A DNA stretch of 64,000 nucleotides from contig NZ_JAALLT010000001.1 of the NCBI RefSeq assembly GCF_011059145.1, forward strand, positions 417,250-481,249, read 5' to 3'. This DNA is from Halalkalibaculum roseum (GTDB lineage Bacteria > Bacteroidota > Rhodothermia > Balneolales > Balneolaceae). Shown here piece by piece: positions 27,164-36,216 of this stretch. The notes under the pieces were generated by a model. The model was not told where the DNA came from, searched no databases, and worked only from the letters and a program-made list of their open reading frames with translations. How positions within the stretch are numbered: the stretch's first letter is position 1; each line of letters starts with the position of its first letter. A program made the translations under genes and the position numbers.

Positions 27164-28337
27164 GTTTTATAGCTTGAAGTAAAAATAACAGCCCGGAGGC
27201 ACTGTAGCTAAGACGTTCTTTACCTTCGGGTTTCAAAGAGTCAGAGGCAATATATTCACAAAATCCGGGTGATTCCGGGTTCTCAATTTCCATCCACGAT
27301 GTGAGCATATCTTCGGCCGGTTTAGTATTTCCGTTTTGACTCATTCCCCAGCCAAAAAGTCCCATCCACACCGGCCAAATGCCTCCATTGTGAAAATGGT
27401 GTGCTTCATTTTTAAATTCGTAACTGTAATTATCCTTGAGTTCGGACCAGGCAGAATCTCCCGGTTTTATGACCGGCCAGAATGCAGGGAGGAGATTAGT
27501 GCCAATTTCATCAAATATCTTCCGGGTATACTGCAGAATCTTTTCTTTCTGTACGGAATCAGCCAGGCCGAGGTTTAGGGCAAGACCATGTCCCGCAGCA
27601 TCGAAATGCCTGTTATACCCCCTTGGATCGATGGCACAGGCGAAATGTTGTAATTCACTCTCAGCAATCTCTTCAAAGCAACGCTTGTGGTAGATGGCAG
27701 GGTGGTCGATAACCGATGAATCCGGCCAGAAATTAATAGCTATACGCTCCCTTATGATACGGGATTGCACGGCACGGTCTTCATCGTCGTAAAGTTCTGA
27801 GTAAAGCTCAAGCGCCCATAGTCTCAGGCAGTTATCGTAGAGAGTATGACCCTGAACGGGGTACTCATCTGCCCAGTTCCCACTGAGCGGGGTGTACAGC
27901 AATCCTCTTCCATTAAATTCCCAGCGGTCCAGTATTTCAAGAGCCAGCATCAGGTTGGGCTGCAGTTCACGCTTCAGTTTTCCATCTCCGGTGTGTCGCA
28001 AAAAATGTAAGGCCCCGACGACAAACCAGGAAGTTGCATCCACCCGTCCTGCCAGTCCGCCATAGCTGATATCCGGATCACCCTCGTCGGGCAAAACGTT
28101 GGATGGGATCATGCCATGGGGGTGTTGGTATTCGGCCAGGGTCAGAACAGATTTTCTGAAGACTTCCAGAATATCCGGTTCTTCAAAAGGCAATGCGGCA
28201 ATCCCTGCAACCATGGCATCACGTGACCATAAGCACCGGTAGTTGTCCTGGGCTTCGGGACTTGCCATAATACCGAAATCGGCAGTGGCCTCCCGAAGCA
28301 ATTGCAGTGCTTGGCTTTCCAAAATCTCTAAATCCAT
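27150..28337 (-). CDS. (alpha/alpha)6 glycosidase, GH100/GH133/GH15-like
   Basis: A 395-residue soluble protein with no signal peptide. The motif Tyr-Arg-Cys-Leu-Trp-Ser-Arg-Asp-Ala at 33-41 and the following Arg-Val-Asp-Ala-Thr-Ser-Trp are typical of six-hairpin glycosidases such as neutral invertases or amylo-1,6-glucosidase domains; a Gly-Asn-Trp-Ala-Asp-Glu stretch near residue 178 could carry a catalytic acid. I cannot decide between GH100 and debranching-type families. Its start overlaps the end of the symporter gene by 10 bases, so transport and hydrolysis are coupled at translation. The last codons and the stop lie inside a dispersed ACCACTAAG repeat. Confidence 0.72.
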   Translation of the reverse strand: MDLEILESQALQLLREATADFGIMASPEAQDNYRCLWSRDAMVAGIAALPFEEPDILEVFRKSVLTLAEYQHPHGMIPSNVLPDEGDPDISYGGLAGRVDATSWFVVGALHFLRHTGDGKLKRELQPNLMLALEILDRWEFNGRGLLYTPLSGNWADEYPVQGHTLYDNCLRLWALELYSELYDDEDRAVQSRIIRERIAINFWPDSSVIDHPAIYHKRCFEEIAESELQHFACAIDPRGYNRHFDAAGHGLALNLGLADSVQKEKILQYTRKIFDEIGTNLLPAFWPVIKPGDSAWSELKDNYSYEFKNEAHHFHNGGIWPVWMGLFGWGMSQNGNTKPAEDMLTSWMEIENPESPGFCEYIASDSLKPEGKERLSYSASGLLFLLQAIKHNNH

Positions 28338-29920
28338 ACATTAAAGTACAGTATGATAGTGATTACGATAAGAACGAGGCCGGCTCCCTGATAACGGTAA
28401 TTCTTATACCAGGCAAGTTCTTTCAATTCCTGGGTCTCTTTTTTAAACCCGGAAATCTGCCATACCGTATTTTCTACTACTTCGTTTGAAGGAGGAGGGG
28501 CGGTATAGCTTCCGATGACATGCGCCAGCACGCAGACTCCAAAGTGAATTCCGGTCATATAGAGAAAGTCAATCAACTGCTCGCTCGTATTGAAAATAAT
28601 AGCAAAAAGCGTCAATAAAGCACCTACAATAGCACACCAAAGTGCACCTCTTTCATTGGCCCGTTTCCAGAAGAGACCGACTACAAAGAGCGCTATTATA
28701 GGTGGACTGAACCAGGAGAGAACGTACTGTAGGTAATCCCAGAGCTTTTCAAAGTGTTGTATCTGCGGAGCCCACAAAACGGCAATGATCATTACCGTGG
28801 CTGTAATCCAGCGGCCGATGCCCATTAATTCAGCCTGGTTTTTGTCAGGATGAAGCTTCTGGTAGAAGTCCATTGTGATGAGAGTGGATACCGAGTTAAG
28901 ACCCGAGTCGATACTCGACATCATCGCGGCAATTAATCCTGCCAGTACCAACCCAAGGATACCAATAGGCAGCAAGTCGAACATCATAGTGGGATAAACC
29001 GTATCCACTTCAGTAATTTCGGGATAGAGTACGCGTGCAAAAGCACCCGGCATAATCATAATAAAGAGAATGAGCAGTTTCAGAAAACCGGCAAACATGG
29101 CTCCCCACTGTCCTTCCTGGGTTGTTTTGGAGGCAAGGGCACGCTGGGTGATATACTGATTTGTACCCCAGAAGTAGAAGCCGAGCAAAAAGACTCCGGT
29201 AATGAGTCCGGGCCAAGGCAGCTCTTCATCCGAGGCAGGTTTTATAATATCGAAGTGAGAAGGGTCGGTTACTGCCATGACTTCCGAGAGCCCGCCGGAT
29301 TGTTCCCAGGCAAACCAGGTAATAATTATAGATCCTATAATCAGTATGACGGCCTGAATGGCATCAGTTATAACAACTGCTGAAAGACCCCCTGTAATGG
29401 TATAGATACCTGCGATGACAGCGAGACCGGTTATGACCATCCATAGGGGTATTCCGGGGAATATCAATTGAATAACAATTCCACCGGCATATAGGGTGGC
29501 GGAGATATCTACAAATACATTCAGGACGATGGCTATGAAGGATGCATAGGCCCTTGCATTGTAATCATAGCGCCTTTCCAGATACTCGGGGATAGTGAAT
29601 ATCCGATTACGCAGGTAGAAGGGAAGAAAGAAAACCGCAAAGATGATAAGGACAACAATGGCCATCCACTCGTAGCTGAATACCGAAAAGCCGGCTCCAT
29701 CAGCGTAACCGGAACCTGTGAGACCGATTAATGTATTGCTTGAGATGTTCGAAGCAAAAAGAGAAAAACCGATCAACGGCCAGGTGAGGCTTCGGCCGGC
29801 AAGAAAATAGTCTTCGGCTCCTTTGTGACGTTTACCTATCCAGAAGCCAAGGATCAAAACCCCTACGATATAGGCAACGACAATAACCATGTCGATTAAC
29901 GCTAGATTGAAATCAGGCAT
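28328..29920 (-). CDS. Sodium:solute symporter (SSS family), probable sodium/sugar cotransporter
   Basis: A 530-residue inner-membrane protein with about 14 hydrophobic segments. The N-terminal Asp-Tyr-Phe-Leu-Ala-Gly-Arg-Ser-Leu-Thr-Trp-Pro and Ala-Ser-Asn-Ile-Ser-Ser-Asn-Thr-Leu-Ile-Gly-Leu stretches, the Ser-Ser-Ile-Asp-Ser-Gly-Leu-Asn-Ser motif with the sodium-site Ser pair, and Phe-Trp-Gly-Thr-Asn-Gln-Tyr are close to vSGLT-type glucose/galactose carriers. It leads the operon with the glycosidase and the P-loop kinase. Sugar uptake driven by sodium is likely; the exact sugar is not seen. Confidence 0.9.
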   Translation of the reverse strand: MPDFNLALIDMVIVVAYIVGVLILGFWIGKRHKGAEDYFLAGRSLTWPLIGFSLFASNISSNTLIGLTGSGYADGAGFSVFSYEWMAIVVLIIFAVFFLPFYLRNRIFTIPEYLERRYDYNARAYASFIAIVLNVFVDISATLYAGGIVIQLIFPGIPLWMVITGLAVIAGIYTITGGLSAVVITDAIQAVILIIGSIIITWFAWEQSGGLSEVMAVTDPSHFDIIKPASDEELPWPGLITGVFLLGFYFWGTNQYITQRALASKTTQEGQWGAMFAGFLKLLILFIMIMPGAFARVLYPEITEVDTVYPTMMFDLLPIGILGLVLAGLIAAMMSSIDSGLNSVSTLITMDFYQKLHPDKNQAELMGIGRWITATVMIIAVLWAPQIQHFEKLWDYLQYVLSWFSPPIIALFVVGLFWKRANERGALWCAIVGALLTLFAIIFNTSEQLIDFLYMTGIHFGVCVLAHVIGSYTAPPPSNEVVENTVWQISGFKKETQELKELAWYKNYRYQGAGLVLIVITIILYFNVWI

Positions 29921-29994
29921 AGATTGTCCCCTTTTATTGTGCCATCTTTGGTGATATACCCCTCAAAGTAGACGGTTAAAAAATTAATTTAATA

Positions 29995-30145
29995 TTTAAT
30001 GAATTACGCGGAGATATGAAAATATAGTACACAGATTCGGCGGATTGGGATAGATAGGTGCAGATTGGAGCAATATTTTTAAAGGATAAGTAACTCTCTG
30101 TGTGTCTCTCTGCGCTACTCTGAGTGCCTCTGTGAAATTGTCTAA
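29995..30145. repeat. Composite intergenic repeat, sister of the 26289-26430 copy
   Basis: AATGAATTACGCGGAGATATGAAAA-type start (words TTACGCGGAG and GATATGAAAATA), then CACAGATTCGGCGGATTGGG, then CTCTGTGTGTCTCTCTGCG and CTCTGTGAAATTG. Ends 4-5 bases from the kinase stop at 30150. Confidence 0.65.
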
Positions 30146-30149
30146 ATAA

Positions 30150-31670
30150 TTACTTGATAGGAAAAGTAAAAGAAAAACGCGTGCCAATAGTGTTGGAGAT
30201 ATCGAGTCGGGCATCCAGCTGATTCTTGAACGTCTCAATCAGCATCATCCCCAGTGAACTGCTCGTGCTGATATCAAAATCCTCGGGAATTCCGTGCCCG
30301 TTATCGGCGATGACCAGTCTGGCATTACCGTTATGTTTCTTCATAACGATCTTCAAGGATCCTTTCTCCTTGTTCTTAAATCCATGTTTAAAGGAATTAA
30401 CAACGATTTCGTTGATCAATAGTCCGCATGGAATTGCCTGGTCAATGTCGAGGCTGAGGTCATCGATTTCAAAATTCAACGTGATCTCCTGTTGCGGACC
30501 GATAAAAGTATCATGCAGACTTCGAACCAGCTCTTCCACATACTGCGACATTTCAATATCGGTCAGGCTGGAAGTTCTATAGAGCTTGTCATGCACCAGC
30601 GCCATGGATTTCAGGCGAGATTGGCTATTCTTCAGCGCTATTTTTGTCTGTTCGTTCTCAGTACCGTCCAGCTGAAGCTCAAACAATCCGGACATTATAG
30701 CTAAGTTATTCTTTACCCGGTGATGAATTTCCTTTAGTAGTATCTCCTTATCCTCCAGAGATTGCTTTAGATCCTCAGTTTTGCTTTTAACGGTTGAGCG
30801 AAGCGAGATGATCCAGCCGATAGCCACTAATGTGATGATGATACCGATCGATCCCCATAAAACCATCTGATTTCGGGATATGCCCACCACTTCCAGTTCC
30901 TCGGGAAAGCGGAGGTGGACTTTATAGGTGCTCTCCTCTTCGCCATCGGCTTCGGGTTCATACAGGCTTAATATACCGGTTATCCGAACTTCGTCCCCAA
31001 TACTGATGGATTCAAAATCAAACTGCTGGTAAGAGGTGTGAAAATTAGTAACGTAAGCCATAATGGCATCTTTGGGGTTGCCGCTTGGAGAAATCATCAG
31101 GTATTTTCCATTAAAGCGACTTCCTTTGCCGATTACGGTTCCCAAACCGTTTACCAACATACCTTCGTATTTTTGTAAGTCTTCAAGGGCTTTTGTGAGT
31201 GAAATTTCTAACGGTTTTATGCCGGTGTTGGGGAAAACCCTGTAGTTAATCACATTTATTTCAACAAGTCCGTAGTACTCTTGGACCACTCCGGTAGCAA
31301 CTACGCTATCTCCGGGACTTACCGGCTCATCATACGAACTCGAAAAAAGAGAAAGACCGATTGAATCTTGCTGGATGAAGATTTGCATGAAACGTTGATG
31401 GAGCAGTCCGGTTGCTATGTTGGATAAACCTGAAACGGTTACCGTATCACCCAACATATCGGGCTTGCCATTGCCATTACTGTCATATTTGATCTGTGAT
31501 AAGTCCGTAAGGCTTGGAGCAGATAGTACCTGTTCATCTGCTTCCTGAAGAGAGTCAGATGCAGTGGCATCCTGAATCCCGGCAAGTGTAATTACGGGGA
31601 AGCAAAAAAGTAATAGCCATAGTAAAGCGTATTGCATGGTCATACCATACCCGCTCTTGAATTTAGTCAT
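30150..31670 (-). CDS. HisKA_2 sensor histidine kinase with OB-fold-like sensor region
   Basis: A 506-residue membrane kinase. A signal/anchor helix (about 12-31) precedes an extracytoplasmic part (32-268) and a second membrane helix (269-290). The outer part begins with Asp-Ser-Asn-Gly-Asn-Gly-Lys-Pro-Asp (63-71), which looks like an EF-hand or thrombospondin-type calcium loop, followed by two beta-rich segments with Gly-Asp-x-Val-x-x-x-Gly patterns typical of OB folds. The cytoplasmic part has the HisKA_2 motif [10 protein letters not shown] with His316, and an HATPase with Asp-Asn-Gly-His-Gly-Ile-Pro. No response regulator is in the same unit; the regulators across the divergent promoter are candidates. 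Met10 or Met12 may be the true start. Confidence 0.88.
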   Translation of the reverse strand: MTKFKSGYGMTMQYALLWLLLFCFPVITLAGIQDATASDSLQEADEQVLSAPSLTDLSQIKYDSNGNGKPDMLGDTVTVSGLSNIATGLLHQRFMQIFIQQDSIGLSLFSSSYDEPVSPGDSVVATGVVQEYYGLVEINVINYRVFPNTGIKPLEISLTKALEDLQKYEGMLVNGLGTVIGKGSRFNGKYLMISPSGNPKDAIMAYVTNFHTSYQQFDFESISIGDEVRITGILSLYEPEADGEEESTYKVHLRFPEELEVVGISRNQMVLWGSIGIIITLVAIGWIISLRSTVKSKTEDLKQSLEDKEILLKEIHHRVKNNLAIMSGLFELQLDGTENEQTKIALKNSQSRLKSMALVHDKLYRTSSLTDIEMSQYVEELVRSLHDTFIGPQQEITLNFEIDDLSLDIDQAIPCGLLINEIVVNSFKHGFKNKEKGSLKIVMKKHNGNARLVIADNGHGIPEDFDISTSSSLGMMLIETFKNQLDARLDISNTIGTRFSFTFPIK

Positions 31671-31844
31671 TAATGTATCCTAAGCCTGTAGTCAATATGT
31701 AATCCTTTCTGAAACCTAAATCAACTTACGGTTTATCCGATGAAATGCAATGGGTTTTTCTATAAGTACAGAGTAGCTCTAAATATGATATTATATTGAA
31801 AATACTTTAGTTTATTTTGTCACTATTCTAAAATCGCCCTAATT

Positions 31845-34280
31845 ATGAAAGATAAGTACGAGCAGCTACGCACCCTTTCTCCACTCAGCATTGCTCTAAT
31901 ATATTTTCTTGCAGCCGGTCTGTGGATTATCTTGACAGACTACACGCTAACCGCAGTTTTTAAGAATAGTCCTCTTGTCAATCAATTTCAGACTTACAAG
32001 GGGATGTTATTTGTCGGGCTGACATCAGTTGGACTCTACTTTCTTATCAGCAAATACAGTGAATTTTTACTCGATCAGGGAGAAAGGTTGAAAGGTGTAC
32101 GTTCGGAACTGAAGTCCGACAGAAAACTGATTGATATACTTTTTGAAAAAATCCCGGTATTTATCACCATCTATGATCCCAACTATGAAAAATTTGAGGT
32201 CAACAGAGAGTTTGAAAAGGTAACGGGGTGGACCAATCAGGATGCCAGAACGTTAAATCTATTTGAAGCGTGTTTTCCGGATCAGGAAATTAGGGAGGAC
32301 GTGGCTGAGTTTATGGAAAATCCAGGTATGGGTTGGAAGGACTTTCCTCTTAAGACAAAATCAGGAAAAAAGCTGGAAACCTCATGGACAAATATAAAGC
32401 TCACCGATAATACCTCGGTCGGTATTGGTATTGACATGACTGAAACAAAAGCCTCACAAAACCGGCTCAAGTCATCACAAGAACTTTTGAATAATGTATT
32501 TGAGAGTTTGGAGGAGAGCGTCATTTTGGTGGAACCCAATACCCGAATAATCAGAGATTGCAACAAGGCAGCAGAGAAAATATTCGGGTATAAAAAAGAT
32601 GAGCTTATCGGTCATTCAACGCGCTTTCTTCATGTTGACGAAGCACACTATCAGCAATTCGAAGAATTGGGAAAGGAAGCTCTTGATCAGCATGGTACCT
32701 TTAAGACCGAATTCAAGTTAAAAAAGAAAAACGGTGAGATATTCTATTCCGAACATACGGTAACTTTGGTATACGACAAACAAGGAGAGGTTGACCGGGT
32801 GGTAAGCGTGGTGCGCGACATCACCGATAGAAAGAATTTCGAAAAAGAGTTGAAGCACCGTCAAAAGAGGCTGCTTCGCTCACAAAGGATTGGAAAGATA
32901 GGGGACTGGGAATTTATTCCTTCCCAAGATAAGATTAACTGGTCACCAATGATGTACCGTATTTTTGAAAAGGATTCTGCATCATTCCAACCATCTTTTG
33001 ATGATATCAAAGCCATGTATATAGGCGATGATTATGAAAAACATCAGAAAGTTATTCAGAATGCTATTGAAACCGGTGAGTCTTTCGATGTTGACCTGAA
33101 GCTGAAAACGGGTAAGGGAAACTATAAGATTATCAGAGCGATTGGCCAAACAGAACGACAGGATGAGGGCAAAGTTGAAAAACTGGTGGGCACGGTTCAG
33201 GACATTACTGAGCGTAAACGATTTGAAGAAGCCTTACAGGAAAATGAGCGAAGACTTAAGAATATTACGAATAATATACCCGGAGTTGTTTTTCAGTATA
33301 AGATAACCCCTGATGGATCTGATGGTCTACAATATGTAAGTGATGGTTCTGAACGTATTTGGGGTGTTTCAGCTGAGAAAGCTATAAAAAACAATGATGC
33401 AATCTGGGATCGTATACACGATTCTGATATTGATCTGGTAAAAAAATCTATTCAAAAATCTGCAGAAAATTTAAGCCGTTGGGACGAAGAGTGGCGATAC
33501 GTAAAGCCTGATGGTTCAGAGCGCTGGCAGCATGGGATCGGAATTCCACGTGTAGAGGAAGATGGCAGCATTTTATGGGACTCCGTAATTTTTGATATAA
33601 CTGAAAGAAAAAGGCTCAGGGAACAGGTATTTCAATCTGTAATTGAAGGGGAAGACCGAGAGCGGAAACGTATTGCCCGTGAGCTGCATGACGGTATAGG
33701 TCAGTATTTAACGGCAGCAAATATGAACCTGGAAGCCATCAAAAAAGATGTAAAGAAACTACCTGAAAAAAGAGAGAATCAGTTTGTAAAGGGATTAAGC
33801 CTGCTCAATGAATCCATCAATGAGATTCGAAGCATATCACAGAATTTAATGCCGAAAGCCATTGAGGATTATGGCTTGGTGAGAGCAGTTGAGGCTCTTA
33901 TTGAAAGCTTTAGAGACAGCACGGAAATTGTGTTCTATTTCAATAGTAAAATTCATGAAGAAGAACTTGGAGAACGCAGAAAGGTAAATATTTACCGTAT
34001 TATTCAAGAGGCCGTACAAAATGCTGTAAAACATTCCGAATGTTCAAATGTCTCCATTCAGCTCTACCAGGAGAATGAAATGATTTATCTTACGGTAGAG
34101 GATAATGGAAAAGGCATTTCGTCGCCAAATAAAGGTGTTGGAGAAAATCATCATGGGAATGGGCTGGGTATAAAAAGTATGCGAAGCAGGGCAAAAGCAT
34201 TGTCAGCTTCCCTCGTTTTAGACAGCGCTCCCGGCAAAGGATCGGTTATTTCGCTGGGCATTCCTCTAACCGACAATTAA
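31845..34280 (+). CDS. Multi-PAS sensor histidine kinase, HisKA_3 (NarX type)
   Basis: An 811-residue kinase with two N-terminal membrane helices (about 15-35 and 50-66), then four PAS/PAC units (about 95-200, 210-330, 345-455 and 465-590, each closing with Asp-Ile-Thr-Glu/Asp-Arg-Lys), a HisKA_3 dimerisation helix Arg-Glu-Leu-His-Asp-Gly-Ile-Gly with His615, and a HATPase domain ending Gly-Leu-Gly-Ile-Lys-Ser-Met-Arg. This class pairs with NarL/LuxR regulators, and one follows after 14 bases, so the two form a system. Stimulus unknown; no canonical LOV cysteine is seen in these PAS domains. Confidence 0.93.
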   Translation: MKDKYEQLRTLSPLSIALIYFLAAGLWIILTDYTLTAVFKNSPLVNQFQTYKGMLFVGLTSVGLYFLISKYSEFLLDQGERLKGVRSELKSDRKLIDILFEKIPVFITIYDPNYEKFEVNREFEKVTGWTNQDARTLNLFEACFPDQEIREDVAEFMENPGMGWKDFPLKTKSGKKLETSWTNIKLTDNTSVGIGIDMTETKASQNRLKSSQELLNNVFESLEESVILVEPNTRIIRDCNKAAEKIFGYKKDELIGHSTRFLHVDEAHYQQFEELGKEALDQHGTFKTEFKLKKKNGEIFYSEHTVTLVYDKQGEVDRVVSVVRDITDRKNFEKELKHRQKRLLRSQRIGKIGDWEFIPSQDKINWSPMMYRIFEKDSASFQPSFDDIKAMYIGDDYEKHQKVIQNAIETGESFDVDLKLKTGKGNYKIIRAIGQTERQDEGKVEKLVGTVQDITERKRFEEALQENERRLKNITNNIPGVVFQYKITPDGSDGLQYVSDGSERIWGVSAEKAIKNNDAIWDRIHDSDIDLVKKSIQKSAENLSRWDEEWRYVKPDGSERWQHGIGIPRVEEDGSILWDSVIFDITERKRLREQVFQSVIEGEDRERKRIARELHDGIGQYLTAANMNLEAIKKDVKKLPEKRENQFVKGLSLLNESINEIRSISQNLMPKAIEDYGLVRAVEALIESFRDSTEIVFYFNSKIHEEELGERRKVNIYRIIQEAVQNAVKHSECSNVSIQLYQENEMIYLTVEDNGKGISSPNKGVGENHHGNGLGIKSMRSRAKALSASLVLDSAPGKGSVISLGIPLTDN

Positions 34281-34294
34281 GCCCAAGCTTATCC

Positions 34295-34945
34295 ATGGAG
34301 AAAATCAAGATAGCCATTGTAGATGATCATGAGATCGTACGTGACGGAATTATCGCTATGCTGGAAGATTATGAACATATTTATGTAACCGGGCAGGCAA
34401 AATGCGGCGAAGAGGTCCTTTCCTTATGCGAAGAAAAATCAGGTGAGATCGATCTCATTATTATGGATCTCAATATGGGAGAAATGGGAGGTATAGAAGC
34501 TACAAAAAGAGTGAAAGAGCAATATCCCGGTATTAAAATTCTTGCGCTTACCATGATGAAAGATGAGGAAAAAATTAGGGAAATGACCCAAGCGGGTGCT
34601 TCGGGATACATTTTGAAGAATTCCGGGATGGAAGAACTGGTCAAAGCTATTGAACAGGTTATGAAGGGAGAGATCTACTACAGCGATGAGGCGGTTTATT
34701 CAATTATTACCGGAAAAAAGGAACCAAATAAAGATGAGCCTTTAGAGACTGACCTTACCGCACGAGAACTGGAAGTGCTTGAATACATTTGTAAAGAATA
34801 TACGAACGCAGAAATAGCTGACAAACTATACCTGAGTGTTCGTACTGTAGATGCCCACCGAAGAAACTTACTACAGAAAACAGGGGCCAGAAATACAGCC
34901 GGTCTGGTTCGCTTTGCCATGAAACATAACCTGTTAGGGAACTAA
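34295..34945 (+). CDS. NarL/LuxR-family response regulator
   Basis: A 216-residue regulator. The receiver domain has the acidic pair Asp10-Asp11, phospho-acceptor Asp58 in Met-Asp-Leu-Asn-Met, and the conserved Lys in Gly-Tyr-Ile-Leu-Lys. The C-terminal LuxR helix-turn-helix is Leu-Thr-Ala-Arg-Glu-Leu-Glu-Val-Leu through Ser-Val-Arg-Thr-Val-Asp-Ala-His-Arg-Arg. It starts 14 bases after the HisKA_3 kinase and is its likely partner. Targets unknown. Confidence 0.95.
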   Translation: MEKIKIAIVDDHEIVRDGIIAMLEDYEHIYVTGQAKCGEEVLSLCEEKSGEIDLIIMDLNMGEMGGIEATKRVKEQYPGIKILALTMMKDEEKIREMTQAGASGYILKNSGMEELVKAIEQVMKGEIYYSDEAVYSIITGKKEPNKDEPLETDLTARELEVLEYICKEYTNAEIADKLYLSVRTVDAHRRNLLQKTGARNTAGLVRFAMKHNLLGN

Positions 34946-35203
34946 ATAGGTGGCATTCTGTATTTTGTGTTAGTGATATGTTGATGAACACATTTATGAA
35001 CCAAAATTAGGAAGGGAACGTATTAAGTTCACGTATATGTAAAGAAACGTAAGATTGATTGCCTCTTATCGATCAATATTTTTAGGTTTGAAATTAAGGA
35101 GGGAGTTGACGAAAGACTGCATAAACATGAATTTTTAGTCGCTACTTAAAATATACTATCCAGATGCGATAGTCTGTCATAAAAAGCTATTTCTCAGACT
35201 TTT
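34946..35203. other. Intergenic region before the second regulator
   Basis: 258 AT-rich bases with no gene or clear terminator. The second regulator therefore probably has its own promoter here. Confidence 0.4.
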
Positions 35204-35848
35204 ATGGAACTGGTAAACATTGTAATAGCCGAACATCATAAGATTGTTCGGGACGGAATCAAGATGATTCTTGAGGATGTACCCGGTATCAGGGTGACGA
35301 AAACCGTAGGTAATAAGGAGGAATTGCTATCTTACTCCTGTTCAGAAAAGAATATGGTCGTTATCCTTGATTTAGATATGCCTGATCTTGATAAGAGGAA
35401 TACCATCAAGAAATTGAAAGAGAAAAATTCAAATATCAGTATTTTAGGCATCAGTGATATTGAGGACCAGAAGCAGATAAAGCATGTTATAGTAGCCGGG
35501 GTATCAGGATATATTTTAAAGAAGAGGGGCAAGGAAGAAATTATAAAAGCAATAGAAGTGATTAAAAACGGAAACCAGTATCTCTGTGAAGAAAGTATCA
35601 AAGCCCTGGTACATGACAATGATGGAGATTATGCCTTTGATGTGGAAGATTCCAGTCTTACCTATAGAGAACTGGAAGTGCTTGAGCTGATCTGCGAAGA
35701 ATATACAAACAAAGAATCTGCCGATGAACTGGGCATCAGTGTGCGTACTGTAGATGCTCATCGCCGTAGTCTTCTACAAAAAACAGGAGCAAAGAATACG
35801 GCCGGTCTTGTGAAATTTGCCGTTCGAAATCACATACTCAGTCTATAA
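35204..35848 (+). CDS. NarL/LuxR-family response regulator with degenerate receiver
   Basis: A 214-residue paralogue of the regulator just upstream. The helix-turn-helix is almost the same (Ser-Val-Arg-Thr-Val-Asp-Ala-His-Arg-Arg-Ser-Leu-Leu-Gln-Lys-Thr-Gly-Ala), so overlapping DNA targets are likely. In the receiver the phospho-acceptor Asp56 and the Lys in Gly-Tyr-Ile-Leu-Lys remain, but the metal-binding acidic pair reads Glu10-His11 instead of Asp-Asp. That may lower or abolish magnesium-dependent phosphorylation. It stands alone, 258 bases after the first regulator and 368 bases before the KaiC-like gene. It could be a phosphorylation-independent or competing regulator. Confidence 0.92.
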   Translation: MELVNIVIAEHHKIVRDGIKMILEDVPGIRVTKTVGNKEELLSYSCSEKNMVVILDLDMPDLDKRNTIKKLKEKNSNISILGISDIEDQKQIKHVIVAGVSGYILKKRGKEEIIKAIEVIKNGNQYLCEESIKALVHDNDGDYAFDVEDSSLTYRELEVLELICEEYTNKESADELGISVRTVDAHRRSLLQKTGAKNTAGLVKFAVRNHILSL

Positions 35849-36216
35849 GACTATTTAATTTCTCGCCGTAATACTGACTATTACAGTAGACAACCCTCTT
35901 TTGTTACCCCCTCCCTCTACTAACCAACCTTCAGAGTTCTTATAGCTTATCTTATCAAATAGAAAAGGCCCTGTCCGGTAGAAGATCTACTAAATTGTCT
36001 TTAGTGGATTTAGAAATACACCTAAACCGGAATAGGTGAATTCACCTATTTTTCAATTTAGGCTTTTTGCGTCAGTTCTATTGGCTCTGTATTTGATATA
36101 TTGATAACCGTTGAGGAGAGGCAAATAGATCTAATTAAATCTAAATCATCTATTGATCAGAGTATTTGCAGCTTGTCTTTGCTTAGCATTTACATAAATA
36201 TACCCCATAATATCGC
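35849..36216. other. Leader region of the KaiC-like/LOV kinase operon
   Basis: A 368-base gap without a credible gene. It contains a large nested palindrome (36021-36062) about 155 bases before the KaiC-like start, and long AT-rich stretches after it. It must hold the operon promoter and may hold a terminator for the regulator gene. Confidence 0.55.
36021..36062. promoter_or_regulatory. Nested palindrome, possible operator or terminator
   Basis: A perfect 20-base palindrome (36031-36050) centred on GAATTC is enclosed by a second inverted pair CCTAAA (36021-36026) and TTTAGG (36057-36062), followed by CTTTTT. The symmetric core could bind a dimeric regulator such as one of the two adjacent LuxR-type proteins; the T-run after the outer pair also allows a terminator reading. 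Confidence 0.5.
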
